Positions 54,501 through 63,923 of a DNA stretch of 64,000 nt are shown here, piece after piece. Positions within the stretch are counted from its first letter, which is position 1. Every line of letters starts with the position of its first letter. The stretch is taken from NCBI RefSeq assembly GCF_947492715.1, contig NZ_CANLNS010000001.1:1178001-1242000 (forward strand), given 5' to 3'. This DNA comes from an uncultured Psychroserpens sp. (GTDB lineage Bacteria; Bacteroidota; Bacteroidia; Flavobacteriales; Flavobacteriaceae). A model generated the notes under the pieces. It was not told where the DNA came from and ran no database searches. It worked only from the letters and a program-made list of their open reading frames with translations. The position numbers were made by a program, and so were the translations under genes.

Positions 54501-54877
54501 GGGGCTGTTACTTCAATTTTTAATTCCACACTAGAATCACTGGGTAAACTAGCAACGCTCCCTGTGAGGACACTTCCATTTAAAATCAAGTTGGATGCAT
54601 TGGATGCACCTCCTGAATTATTTTGAGAACTTATAGCATTAATATCGAGATTTGCTAAATCGGGATCCATGGTGATTTCAAATGTTGCATCAGAAACCGC
54701 ATTTCCAGAGTTTATGATGGTAACGATATATTGAAAATCTTGGAAAATTTCTACTTGAGAAACGCCATTTCCGCCTACATTTTGAGCTTGCGCAACGATA
54801 GACAAATCGGTAGTTTGGCCGTAAACAGAACTACATAGAAAGACTAAGATAAAGAAGCGGAAAATATTCCTAATCAT
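51482..54877 (-). CDS. Giant DUF11-repeat adhesin with gliding-type C-terminal domain
   Basis: A 1131-residue exported protein. Signal peptide 1-20 (FRFFILVFLCSSVYG), about seven DUF11/CARDB-like beta-sandwich repeats of 120-150 residues (IVTIINSGNAVSDATFEI, VTYQFTITNNSAIDFPLTD, LTFTITNLPSNPSQSDISFTD), then the gliding-motility type C-terminal domain CLYIPEGLSPNGDGLNDVF...GTYFYILYLNTGEKPILGWVYLNY, a type IX secretion signal (type B). Many paired Cys suggest disulfides. Surface adhesin role is inferred from architecture. Confidence 0.9.
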   Translation of the reverse strand: MIRNIFRFFILVFLCSSVYGQTTDLSIVAQAQNVGGNGVSQVEIFQDFQYIVTIINSGNAVSDATFEITMDPDLANLDINAISSQNNSGGASNASNLILNGSVLTGSVASLPSDSSVELKIEVTAPSQVGGIAINAIITPPDGTTDTNDSNNQSLISIDVIDVAIDFSIAHTQVSPPEGTPIPSWNSFVTYQFTITNNSAIDFPLTDIVGELTLVSDLDYGRPNVRLESIECIGTTNDTECPDVSGLAPGSPNLISATTTMFTIGTPHVFTAGGSVTFEMVYEYLDPSCAVEQQPIAVSSTIRIELDHENISPSMSDPVITQLLEAELCQLTDICIDTIQTDPDPDTVADWNEEVTFETTVCNNGPLDASIAFFLQNLSPQIEWQILTVTCTQTTGNVSCEDVTINVDELFWVSDAFVLPVGATVTITTVAIFLEPECSFSTDISMANIRSGTNILEPNIFDSNIENSTQTDFVMLPATEACPTINLEVSKTQISPTLPIGESPDNTMQAGNVIYEITASNLSDLDTVIELIDFTENLGNTGYTGTLVAVECVSTTGDAECSTINTANIGVPLDGISQNGEPDIFWEITEADNWNLPGNSSVSFHVTVNWETDCDINAIPVYNMVEINHANSSFDNNPANNEDDVVTFIAPCVDLVVQTFPEFTQVNINQNFDWIIDITNSENSSNAINISFEDTINNVFTINGSPSCVVTNGNATCISGLAINNNVVTGTIDNMDAGSTIRITIPVTAPNFGGAYNNIAIATPNENDNSEISPETNTSISNVQIVAPVLDKSYNPEIITIGEESTLTFTITNLPSNPSQSDISFTDVFPAEITLVSAPDWVMSNGCTATFIGTTGDNFVGVTNLVFPDGVSSCTFSVVVSSNTPGVYLNDTNNFESQNNVDTSQTNATLTVLDDDSDVDIEILKAVSPQEASIGDQVTFQITATNLGTSQGTLIEILDVFPSGMSFISATTSAGVFNQSTFIWSIDALDSNQSETLTIVAQISSASDLLNTAILSNLEEPDRDDTNNMDDAEVTVDVCLYIPEGLSPNGDGLNDVFSIECIEEYPNNRLKIYNRLGVLVYESKDYKNDWDGTPNKGIPNNLGLLPVGTYFYILYLNTGEKPILGWVYLNY

Positions 54878-54969
54878 ATAGGATGGTTTATTGTTAGACG
54901 CTAAATAATATTAAAGGTTGTGTCAATATAGTTGAAAACATTGTAAATTTGAAAAGAAATCTCTTACAA

Positions 54970-55641
54970 ATGAGTAAACTCTATATTGTACCAACACCTA
55001 TCGGAAATTTAAAAGACATGACCTTTAGAGCTGTTGAAGTTTTAAAGGAGGTCGATTTAATTTTAGCCGAAGACACACGAACTTCTGGAAAACTGCTGAA
55101 ACATTTTGAAATTGGAACTCAAATGCAAAGCCATCATATGCACAACGAACATAGAATGGTAGAGCAATTGGTCCAAAAATTTAAAAGTGGTTTATCTATT
55201 GCGCTTATAAGTGATGCGGGCACACCTGCAATTTCAGATCCTGGGTTTTTATTAACAAGAGCTTGTATTGAAAATGGTATAGAAGTAGATTGTTTACCAG
55301 GAGCAACGGCCTTTGTGCCTGCGTTGGTAAATTCAGGATTACCAAATGACAAGTTTGTATTTGAAGGATTTCTACCTGTGAAAAAAGGACGTCAAACACG
55401 ATTAAAATTATTGGCGGAGGAAACTCGGACTATAGTATTTTATGAGAGTCCACATAAGTTGATAAAAACCTTGGGCAATTTTTGTGAGTATTTTGGTGAG
55501 GACAGGCCAGTTTCAGTATCTAGAGAGTTAACAAAACTTTACGAAGAAACGATTAGAGGTACGGCAAAAGAAGTTTTAGACCATTATACTAATAAGCCTC
55601 CAAAAGGGGAAATAGTGATTGTAGTAGGAGGGAAAAAATGA
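54970..55641 (+). CDS. rsmI: 16S rRNA 2'-O-methyltransferase RsmI
   Basis: A 223-residue tetrapyrrole-methylase-fold enzyme that methylates C1402 of 16S rRNA. MSKLYIVPTPIGNLKDMTFRAVE, LILAEDTRTSGKLLKHF, LISDAGTPAISDPGFLL and CLPGATAFVPALVNSGLP are characteristic. The frame opens at 54949, but the ATG at 54970 gives the conserved N-terminus. It overlaps the next gene by four bases. Confidence 0.94.
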   Translation: MSKLYIVPTPIGNLKDMTFRAVEVLKEVDLILAEDTRTSGKLLKHFEIGTQMQSHHMHNEHRMVEQLVQKFKSGLSIALISDAGTPAISDPGFLLTRACIENGIEVDCLPGATAFVPALVNSGLPNDKFVFEGFLPVKKGRQTRLKLLAEETRTIVFYESPHKLIKTLGNFCEYFGEDRPVSVSRELTKLYEETIRGTAKEVLDHYTNKPPKGEIVIVVGGKK

Positions 55642-56210
55642 TGCAAGATTTACTTCATGACATAAGACAATGTAAAATTTGTGAAGCGCATTTACCGCTA
55701 GGACCAAGACCTATTGCTACAGGGCACCCAGACTCGAAAATTGTAATTATTGGTCAGGCGCCAGGAACGAAAGTTCATGCCTCTGGAATTCCTTGGGATG
55801 ATGCTAGCGGAAGACAATTACGTAAATGGTTAAACGTTTCTGATGCCGATTTTTATGATGAAAGTAAATTTGCCATCATACCCATGGGTTTTTGTTACCC
55901 AGGTAAAGGAAAAAGTGGTGATTTGCCACCACGAACAGAATGTGCACCACAATGGCACCAACCTTTGTTTGATTATATGAAACATGTAGAATTGGTTGTT
56001 TTAATTGGGATGTATGCTCAAAAATATTATTTAAAAGATCGTGCTAAGCGTACCTTAACGGAAACGGTTGCCAATTACCAAGATTACTTACCTGAGTTTT
56101 TCACCTTACCACATCCTAGCCCTAGAAACCGATTTTGGCTGGCAAAGAACCCTTGGTTTGAAACCGATGTGTTGCCAGAGTTGAAGAAGAGGGTAAAACA
56201 TATTCTATAG
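55638..56210 (+). CDS. Uracil-DNA glycosylase family protein
   Basis: A 190-residue UDG-fold protein. The base-flipping motif GQAPGTKVHASGIPWDDASGRQLRKWL (near 38-64) and the C-terminal motif LPHPSPRN (near 158) are those of type IV/V or YqiA-like UDG families; two Cys-x2-Cys-like residues at the N-terminus (CKIC) could be part of an iron-sulfur site, but the other two ligands are unclear. Removal of uracil or other damaged base is expected. Overlaps rsmI by ATGA. Confidence 0.87.
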   Translation: MMQDLLHDIRQCKICEAHLPLGPRPIATGHPDSKIVIIGQAPGTKVHASGIPWDDASGRQLRKWLNVSDADFYDESKFAIIPMGFCYPGKGKSGDLPPRTECAPQWHQPLFDYMKHVELVVLIGMYAQKYYLKDRAKRTLTETVANYQDYLPEFFTLPHPSPRNRFWLAKNPWFETDVLPELKKRVKHIL

Positions 56211-56231
56211 TTTAAATGTAAACAATAAGAA

Positions 56232-56253
56232 GCCCCTCCATTTCTGAAGAGGC
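56232..56253 (-). terminator. Weak terminator after the A2M-like gene
   Basis: Minus strand GCCTCT pairs imperfectly with GGAGGGGC, then TTCTTATT. Six pairs with a G-T; placed 30 nt after the stop of the alpha-2-macroglobulin-like gene. Confidence 0.5.
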
Positions 56254-56282
56254 CTCATTCAACAACTAAAATATGACAACCA

Positions 56283-59200
56283 TCAATTCAAAATCTCAAT
56301 TGTATTTCCTTCAATCCAAGTTTTGTATTCATCACCATAATATAAGTAGGTTGTGCTTGCAGGAGCCTGATAATCACCCGCGATATCTGCTTTGAGGTCT
56401 AGTCTTATGGTTTTTGTTTCGGAAGGCCTGAAGAACCTCCAGTAAAACACCAGATAGTTATCAAACACTTCATAATAGGCTACTTTTTCTTTTTCTAATA
56501 GTTCTTTCAATTGCCAAGGCTGGGCTGTAGTTCCTGATGGAATACCAATAATGGAGGTCACCATTCCTAAAGGCTCTTCTTTGATGTTAGATACATGTAT
56601 CGTCATGCTCACATTGTCTCCAACTTTATATTTATTCTCAAGAAGTTTTGTCTCTAATTTTAGTGGACTTTCTGAAGACGAATCAGGAACATAACTGTCC
56701 CAATTTATAGTTAAACAGTATGGAAAAGTGACTTTATCATTTGCAAATTGTACCTGAATCTTTTGTTGCCCTTGTTTAAAATAGGTTGCTAAACTATCAA
56801 TGACAATCTTTCCTTGATCGTTGATGCTCAATCGTCTTTTTAGAGACTGTCCGTTAATTGTTAATTCTACAGTATCATTACCTTTGATAATGAGTTGTTT
56901 TTGCATTTTAGTGTAATTAATCAACGCTTTTAATGCCATAGCTGTAGATTGTGTAGAACCAAATCTGTCGTGTTTTCTTAGACCTACTAAATACTCAATA
57001 CCTTTAGAAATTAAGGTTTTGTCTGCGTGTGCTTCTCTCATTAAAGCCAACAAGGTAAAAGCGGTAGTTTCTATATGTTTTGCATTTCCGTAGGATCTTG
57101 TAATGGTATTTTCTACTGGTAAGCCTTTAAAATCGTTTTTAAAGATCTGATCTTTAAGTTTACTAATGAGTGTGCTTGCATTTTCTGGCTTATCAAGATT
57201 ATAACTGGCTAAGGCCATCATGGCCATTTTATAGGCATCTTTACTTTTTAGAGCATCTTTATATGCCGCTTCGTATTCTAGGTTGAGGTCTACATCAATT
57301 CCTGCTTCACTAATCGCATAGACAATATAGGCATTGGCAACATCTGCTGGAGAGCTCGCAAAACTATCATAACCTTTAGTGCTTTTTTTGAAGCCACCTT
57401 CCCCATCTTTTCTGCTCATGAGCCATTGTACGGTTCTATCAATCATGGCTTGATCTACATTACCATAGACCTGTTTCATCTCGGTAAACTCTAAAATGCC
57501 GTAAGCTGTTAAGGTTTCATGAGGCGGTGTTTTTCCAAACCATTCAAAACCACCGTCTTTAGTTTCAAACCCTATAAGACGCTTATAACCTTTATCAATA
57601 AAGTCTAAAGCTTTAGCTTCTATTTCAGGATTGCTTTTACCAGATTCTTTAAGGTATTGAAGTACCATAATGTTTGGATATGTTGATGATGAGGTTTGCT
57701 CAAAACAACCATAAGGAGCTCGTATTAAGGATTCTATGCCATTCATTACGTCTCCAATGACATCAGTGTATATGTTGAAATTGGCGCTTAGACTTCCGTC
57801 AACAACACTATTAATGTCAAATTGGTAGACTCCAGATTTAGATCCAGAAATGGAGGTTTGTGTTGGGAAGTACGGACTTAAAACCGTGACGTTTCTTTTA
57901 ACCACATCACTTAGTGTTTCTGAGTTTATACGAACTTCAAGTGTTGCGTTCTCCGCTTTTTCAATAGGAACAACACGAACATTTCTCAATACCGAACTGT
58001 TGGCATTAACAGTGACTTGACGATCATAATTTTCGGCAAACTTTAATTGTTTTGGTAGTATAATTTCTATGTCAGTCGTAATGTCTTTATCTGTTTCGTT
58101 TGTTATGGTTAATGGTAAAACCACATCATCTTTGAGTGCCATATAGTTTGGTGATTTAAAATCGATATTCAATAATTTTTTTGTGGCATAAGTTTCTTCT
58201 TGCCTTCCAATCATACCATTAAAGCCAACACCTTCAGTAGTAATTTTGAAAGATGTGATGGCATCGTTATTGTAAAACTCAACCTCTGCTTGCCCATTTT
58301 CGTCTGTTTGTACAACAGGGTTCCAATAAATCGTTTGTCTAAAATCGGTTCTCTCGTTTATGGTGTTTCCACCTACATAAACAGGAACATAGAATTCCTT
58401 TGCTTGAGAGAGACGTGATGGTTTTGAGTTTTGAAAATTGGCAATACCGTAGTTATTGAACTTTGCATTATTTAGTTTTTTCTTCGAACTGTTATTAATG
58501 TAACCACCACTATTGGTTTGAATAACAATAACACCATTACTGCCTCTTGAACCATAAATTGCAGTAGCTCCAGCATCTTTTATTACGCTAATACTATGGA
58601 GGTCTGAAGGATTAAGGTTTCGAAAAACACTTTCATCTACAGGAACTCCATCAACTATAAACAAAGGTTCAATGTTTCCAGAGATACTTCCAACACCTCT
58701 CAATTGAACGGTTGAGTTTGCGCCTGGCGCACCATTGGATGTTGTGATGTTAATTCCGGCCACTTGCCCTTGTAATAATTGTACAACAGAAGATGCATTT
58801 GAAAGGCTTTCTTCTGCGACTACTACCACAGAAGCGGTTGTTGAGCTCTTACTTGTTGTTCGATATCCTACAATCACTACTTCATCAAGTTGACTAGAAT
58901 CTTCTGTAAGTGCAATTTCTATTGCTTCTGCTTCTTTTAGAATTTTCTTTTTTAAAGGCTTTTCTTCTTTATCAAATGTTTTAATACGCTTAACATTTTC
59001 TTTGTGGGTAGCGTCTTTATGATGTTGATAGCGACCATTAATGAAGTTCGTTTTTTTGATAAATACAGATTTTCTATCATCTCTGTAAGCTAATAGCACA
59101 AGATGCTGACTATCTGTGAATTTAAAAGTAAACGTACCATCGTTTTCGGTGTCAAATGCATGTATTTTATGACCAAGTCTATCCATAAGAAGTAAATGGG

Positions 59201-60857
59201 CTGTTATTGGTTTTCCTTTTTTGTCTACAACGGTTCCAGATTGAATAGCATGTTGTTCTGGTAAAAACTCGGCATTTTCTAATGTCACTTTTGGATCCAC
59301 AATATAGTTTCTCCAACCATGAGTAAGCATCAAATAATCTAACGCTTCGGCAGACTTTTCTTTTTTAGGATTGAGGTAAAAACTTGGCTTGTGGATTTTT
59401 CCTTTTAATTCTGAAGACACTAACAAGTACGATAGGATATGATCTTGCTTGTCGTCTGCAAACGATAGTAGCTTGTTGTCTGCAACGGCAATTGATAAAT
59501 TAGACGGTAAGGGGAGGCCTTTGCCATCTGTGGTATTGATCTTTAGCTTTACTCTTTCACGAGTTTCGTAAACGGTTTTTTCTAAATCTATATCAACGTT
59601 TAACTGTTTATGTGGGTTTACAAACACCAAACGCTCAGCTACAATTTGATTGTTGTTATTTGTGATACTGAATTTTGTAATTCCCATTGGAAAGTCTTCC
59701 GTATTTATACTAATAAAACTTTCCTTGTTAGATATTTTCTTCTGAAGTAATACTTTAGAAGCACTTGAAACCTCTAAACGCAATGATTTTTTTTCAGTAG
59801 AAAACAGAATGATTTTAGTCATGGACTCTTCAGTTTCTACCGAAAATCGTGTTCCTTCTTTTTGAACTTTTGGAAGTGCAATAGCACGCTCAGAAACAAA
59901 AGGTGTTTTAAGTTTTGCTGTATAAACTTCACCTTCTTTTGCATTGAGAATAAAACTTCCCATCCCATCATGAAAACTTGAAAACGTAGTGATTAAACGT
60001 CCATTGCTATCCAATATATCTCCTGAAACATCGACTGGTTTTGTGAATTCGTTAATGGCTTTAAATGCTATGGTGTTGTTGGTTCCAGCAATTATTTGGC
60101 CGCTTTCAGGAAACAACTGAAAATCAATATTATCTAATGCTACAGGAACACTTCTTGATATAGATTCTGTAGATCCTTTGTAAGGGATAAGGACGTTGAG
60201 AACTACATCTGTAGTGACCAAATCTTTTGGAAGTGTAAACGTCGGATTAATTTTTCCTTCGCTATCTGTCACAGCGTTTTGAGTGCTTATTTTTTGCCCT
60301 TTTACTGAGACTTCATACGTGATTTCTGTGTTGGCGAGCGGATTGTTTTTTAAGTCTTTAACTTCAAAATCGGCTATCACCTTGCTGTTTTTTCCGTAAC
60401 CTTCTTTTTGAAATTCTAGTGTTAAAAGTAAGTTAGGTTTCACTACTTTTTGAACAGTAATCTGTTTCGTAAAAAAGGTGTTTTCACCAAAATTACGCAT
60501 CCAATTCGTATAGACTTTTAAGGTATAAATACCTCCTACCCAATTGGTGTTAATGTCAAAATCACCATAAGCATACCCATCTTTAATTGATAATCTTAGA
60601 GATTTAACGACAGCGCCTTTAGGTGAAATAAGTTGTGCATGTGCAACATCACTAAGGTTAGAAACCGTATTGTTTTCGGTAACGATATAAGATTTAAACC
60701 ACAGTGTTTCTCCGGGGAAATAAAATGGTCTATCAGTCTGTGTATATATTTTCTCAATTGGAGCTATTGTATTTTGATACGCCTTAACAGCCGTCAATGA
60801 TGTCATGACAATAGCAGTTAAAAGAAAATAAACGCTTATTTTTTTTATAGTTTTCAT
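56283..60857 (-). CDS. Alpha-2-macroglobulin-like protein with inserted TonB plug domain
   Basis: A 1524-residue exported protein. Signal peptide 1-26; MG2-type domain and further macroglobulin domains (30-640), a regulatory-like beta domain, then a TonB-dependent-receptor plug at about 670-790 (VVQLLQGQVAGINITTSNGAPG, VQLRGVGSISGNIEPLFIVDGVPVDE, AIYGSRGSNGVIVI). The complement-like half (from 850) carries the thioester motif YGCFEQTSSSTYPN (GCxEQ), so it can probably form a covalent link to target proteins. Plug plus thioester in one chain is an uncommon combination. It follows the SusC-like gene by 5 bp and is likely its partner. Confidence 0.88.
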   Translation of the reverse strand: MKTIKKISVYFLLTAIVMTSLTAVKAYQNTIAPIEKIYTQTDRPFYFPGETLWFKSYIVTENNTVSNLSDVAHAQLISPKGAVVKSLRLSIKDGYAYGDFDINTNWVGGIYTLKVYTNWMRNFGENTFFTKQITVQKVVKPNLLLTLEFQKEGYGKNSKVIADFEVKDLKNNPLANTEITYEVSVKGQKISTQNAVTDSEGKINPTFTLPKDLVTTDVVLNVLIPYKGSTESISRSVPVALDNIDFQLFPESGQIIAGTNNTIAFKAINEFTKPVDVSGDILDSNGRLITTFSSFHDGMGSFILNAKEGEVYTAKLKTPFVSERAIALPKVQKEGTRFSVETEESMTKIILFSTEKKSLRLEVSSASKVLLQKKISNKESFISINTEDFPMGITKFSITNNNNQIVAERLVFVNPHKQLNVDIDLEKTVYETRERVKLKINTTDGKGLPLPSNLSIAVADNKLLSFADDKQDHILSYLLVSSELKGKIHKPSFYLNPKKEKSAEALDYLMLTHGWRNYIVDPKVTLENAEFLPEQHAIQSGTVVDKKGKPITAHLLLMDRLGHKIHAFDTENDGTFTFKFTDSQHLVLLAYRDDRKSVFIKKTNFINGRYQHHKDATHKENVKRIKTFDKEEKPLKKKILKEAEAIEIALTEDSSQLDEVVIVGYRTTSKSSTTASVVVVAEESLSNASSVVQLLQGQVAGINITTSNGAPGANSTVQLRGVGSISGNIEPLFIVDGVPVDESVFRNLNPSDLHSISVIKDAGATAIYGSRGSNGVIVIQTNSGGYINNSSKKKLNNAKFNNYGIANFQNSKPSRLSQAKEFYVPVYVGGNTINERTDFRQTIYWNPVVQTDENGQAEVEFYNNDAITSFKITTEGVGFNGMIGRQEETYATKKLLNIDFKSPNYMALKDDVVLPLTITNETDKDITTDIEIILPKQLKFAENYDRQVTVNANSSVLRNVRVVPIEKAENATLEVRINSETLSDVVKRNVTVLSPYFPTQTSISGSKSGVYQFDINSVVDGSLSANFNIYTDVIGDVMNGIESLIRAPYGCFEQTSSSTYPNIMVLQYLKESGKSNPEIEAKALDFIDKGYKRLIGFETKDGGFEWFGKTPPHETLTAYGILEFTEMKQVYGNVDQAMIDRTVQWLMSRKDGEGGFKKSTKGYDSFASSPADVANAYIVYAISEAGIDVDLNLEYEAAYKDALKSKDAYKMAMMALASYNLDKPENASTLISKLKDQIFKNDFKGLPVENTITRSYGNAKHIETTAFTLLALMREAHADKTLISKGIEYLVGLRKHDRFGSTQSTAMALKALINYTKMQKQLIIKGNDTVELTINGQSLKRRLSINDQGKIVIDSLATYFKQGQQKIQVQFANDKVTFPYCLTINWDSYVPDSSSESPLKLETKLLENKYKVGDNVSMTIHVSNIKEEPLGMVTSIIGIPSGTTAQPWQLKELLEKEKVAYYEVFDNYLVFYWRFFRPSETKTIRLDLKADIAGDYQAPASTTYLYYGDEYKTWIEGNTIEILN

Positions 60858-60862
60858 AACGA

Positions 60863-63709
60863 TTATATTTTAATGTTAAGCATAAAGCCAATCTCACTAG
60901 TTATTGGCATATTAAAGAAGTTTAATCCAAGACTAGAAGGTGTGTCATAAAGGCTGCGATAAGGAGAAGCACCATCAAACTTGGCCCATGTGATAAGGTT
61001 ATTAGCGTATAAACTAAGCGTTAATTCTCTTATAAATGTAGAATGGTCGTTGTCAAATTCGAAGTTATAGGAGAGGTCGATTGATTTTAAATTAACATAG
61101 CTCCCATCTTGAATTGCGGCTTCGTCAACACCCGAAAACCCATAGCGCACAAATCTGTTTTGTGAAATATCATTTTGCGGATTATAAAAATCAACAGGAA
61201 CTGTATTTTGTTGTCCTAGCTGATTTACACCTGAGAAAATAAAGTTGGTAATGGTTCTTTCATTGGCAGACTGTTGAGACCTCCCTAAATAATTGAGCAC
61301 ATTTTGAGTGCCATTCCACACGTCGCCTCCTTTTTGAATATCTAAAACAACTTTTAGTTCTAAATCTTTCCATACAAATGATTGTTTAATTCCAAAATTA
61401 AAATCAGGAATTGGATCACCAATAATTTGTGGTTGATTGGCCACTAAAGGGAATCCTTCGTTATCAATGATTATGTTGTTTTGATTATCTCTAGCATATG
61501 CCGATCCAACAATAACTCCGGCAGATTCTCCTACAATAAGATTTTTAGACACCGATGAAAATCCAGCAATTGGAACACGTTCTTCATCACTATTTATACT
61601 AGTAACTTTTGCGTTATTAGTAGAAAAAACAAAAGATGAATTGTAATCGAAATTGTCTGTTATTCTAAGTCTTGAATGAAGACTCATTTCTAATCCTTTG
61701 TTTGTTACATCTGCAATGTTCTTTAATGCGTAGTTGTTGTTCTCAAAAATTGGAAATACAGAACCTTTGGTTTGGGTATTGAAATAACCCAGATCAAAAC
61801 GGAAATAATTATGGCTGAGGTAAAATTCGAAATCTACACCAAACTGATAACTTCTTTTTTCTTCTAAATCTATGGCATCACTCAAAAACAAATCATTATT
61901 AGCGGTGTAACTTAAACTTTGAGAGGGTAATAAGCCCAGACTGTTATGACTTTGATTGTTGTAAAATAATGACGCGTTATTAACGTCAAAAGACGTTAAG
62001 GCATAAATATTAAAGAAGGTAAAACCATAAATATCAAATATTCTTTCGATGTCTGCATTAAGTTGTAAAAATGGAAGTGCCCACTTGTTGTTTTGAACAG
62101 ATGAGATATACGAATTATTTCCTACAGTAAACTCAACATCAGAATAGTTCAATCCGTAGGTGAATTTGTTTAAAATCTGCAATGTATTTCTGTTCAAGCG
62201 ATTATTGATGGTATTAATCGTTTGCGGGTTTTCAAAGCTAAACGGATTAAATCCAATACCTTCATGGAGGTTATATGTTAAGTCTTCAGAAGAAAAGTCG
62301 AGTTTAGAGATCACTTTAATTTCATTTTTGTGATCGTCACTTTCGTATTCAAAATCAAGTATGGCGTTGAATACATTCTTCTCAATAGTTTTGTCACTAG
62401 AATACCCATCATCAAATCCAGCAGAATTAGTTACCAGCCCAAAATTTTGAGTATCTGTATTTTTGGTATAACTTAAACTGTTATGAATATTAATGGTTTC
62501 AGATAGTTCTATTCCATTTTTAAGATAAGCGACAAAGAATTTGTTTTTTTCGGCGTTGCGATTGTTGTCTAATAACCAATTAGGATTATTGAAGTTTGCA
62601 TTAAAACGACGTTGCGTATTATTAGTTAAAACAGGGTTTTGAGCATTGCTAAAACTGACTGGAGTTGCCCAAGCGTTTAATAGCGTGTTATTTAAAAATC
62701 CATTTATATTAGGTTGATTGTCTCTGTTTTTACCATATTTTAGATAGGCTTCCCATAACAGTTTTTTAGAGTTACGGTAGCTTTGATTAAAAGAAATTTT
62801 CATAAAATCGCTAACACTTCTTTCTCGATTGAAGACATCTTTAAACAGAGTATTTGAATAATTAAATTCAAGAATACTTCCATCTGTAGATGCGCTAAAA
62901 GAAAGGGTGTTATCTGTTTTGTATGTTGTTTGTAAAACAGCATTGTCATAGGGGTTAGATACCGTCCCATTACCACTACCAAGAGCAACTAATTGTCCGT
63001 TAACATCATAATCATAGGTGCTACCATCAAATTCTAGATTGCTCAATTTTGGACCATAGGAAAATGGATTTCCTGTTTCGGCACCTAAAAAAGCAAGCTC
63101 ACCATTTAGAGAAGCACCTTGGACATAAACAGATTGTAACTTAGGCAAGTTCTCATCTTTAAAAAATTGAGTTCCGAACTTACTATTGAATTTAATTTCA
63201 AAATAGATATCGGAATCAAAATAGTTTAGATCTACTTTGTTTTCCTTGACTTTAATGTCTTTGATACGATTATATTGGTAATTATTTACTTTGTTGTAAG
63301 TTTTATTAGAAAGATCCAAACTAGGTACATTAAATGGAGTATTGCTAGTCGTTTTTATAGCATTCTTGTAGGCGTCATTTTCAATGGGTTTAATGGGAAT
63401 TTCATCAACGAAGAAATCGTTAGACTCCAATCCTAACATGCTTGATGTGACCTTTACCTCTTTGGTTGTCATAGCGATGTACTTAAATACTAAAGTTTCT
63501 CCAACTCTGCATTTAATACTGTAATCCCCATCAAAGTCGGTTTGAACACCTCTATTAGTGCCTTTTACTATAACACTAACACCAGGAAGAGGAAGACCAT
63601 CTATTTCAGAATTGATCGTACCACTCACAGTACCTTCTTGAGCAAAAAGGTTTGCCGAAACAAGTATGACTAGCCCTATGCATAGTTTTTTAAGTAATTG
63701 ATTTTTCAT
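60863..63709 (-). CDS. SusC-like outer membrane barrel lacking a canonical plug
   Basis: A 948-residue outer membrane protein. Signal peptide 1-23, a carboxypeptidase-regulatory-like domain (about 24-110: GTVSGTINSEIDGLPLPGVSVIVKGTNRGVQTDF), then a long beta barrel ending SLGLNFFNMPITSEIGFMLNIKI. Between them (about 115-230) there is no QLRG or GSRGxxG plug signature; that region instead reads DIYFEIKFNSKFGTQFFKDENLPKL. The plug appears in the neighbouring gene product, so the two may assemble into one receptor. Substrate unknown. Confidence 0.85.
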   Translation of the reverse strand: MKNQLLKKLCIGLVILVSANLFAQEGTVSGTINSEIDGLPLPGVSVIVKGTNRGVQTDFDGDYSIKCRVGETLVFKYIAMTTKEVKVTSSMLGLESNDFFVDEIPIKPIENDAYKNAIKTTSNTPFNVPSLDLSNKTYNKVNNYQYNRIKDIKVKENKVDLNYFDSDIYFEIKFNSKFGTQFFKDENLPKLQSVYVQGASLNGELAFLGAETGNPFSYGPKLSNLEFDGSTYDYDVNGQLVALGSGNGTVSNPYDNAVLQTTYKTDNTLSFSASTDGSILEFNYSNTLFKDVFNRERSVSDFMKISFNQSYRNSKKLLWEAYLKYGKNRDNQPNINGFLNNTLLNAWATPVSFSNAQNPVLTNNTQRRFNANFNNPNWLLDNNRNAEKNKFFVAYLKNGIELSETINIHNSLSYTKNTDTQNFGLVTNSAGFDDGYSSDKTIEKNVFNAILDFEYESDDHKNEIKVISKLDFSSEDLTYNLHEGIGFNPFSFENPQTINTINNRLNRNTLQILNKFTYGLNYSDVEFTVGNNSYISSVQNNKWALPFLQLNADIERIFDIYGFTFFNIYALTSFDVNNASLFYNNQSHNSLGLLPSQSLSYTANNDLFLSDAIDLEEKRSYQFGVDFEFYLSHNYFRFDLGYFNTQTKGSVFPIFENNNYALKNIADVTNKGLEMSLHSRLRITDNFDYNSSFVFSTNNAKVTSINSDEERVPIAGFSSVSKNLIVGESAGVIVGSAYARDNQNNIIIDNEGFPLVANQPQIIGDPIPDFNFGIKQSFVWKDLELKVVLDIQKGGDVWNGTQNVLNYLGRSQQSANERTITNFIFSGVNQLGQQNTVPVDFYNPQNDISQNRFVRYGFSGVDEAAIQDGSYVNLKSIDLSYNFEFDNDHSTFIRELTLSLYANNLITWAKFDGASPYRSLYDTPSSLGLNFFNMPITSEIGFMLNIKI

Positions 63710-63807
63710 AATATTGACGGTTTAATAGTTCAAATCTATTTCAGTATTAAAGATTTGGAAACTAGAAATGAGTGAAAGCTACGTTTCAATGAGTGAAGTA
63801 TTCCAAT

Positions 63808-63842
63808 AAAAAATCCTCTTCGGATAGAAGAGGATTTTTTAT
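63808..63842. terminator. Bidirectional terminator
   Basis: AAAATCCTCTTC/GAAGAGGATTTTTT with loop GGATA, between the SusC-like gene start and the partial gene at the window edge. Confidence 0.9.
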
Positions 63843-63923
63843 TTTGATGTTAAAAATGGCTAGGGATAACTTAAATACCCTTTACATTTTTGAAGATTTT
63901 TGGACGTATTATATGATCTTTAT

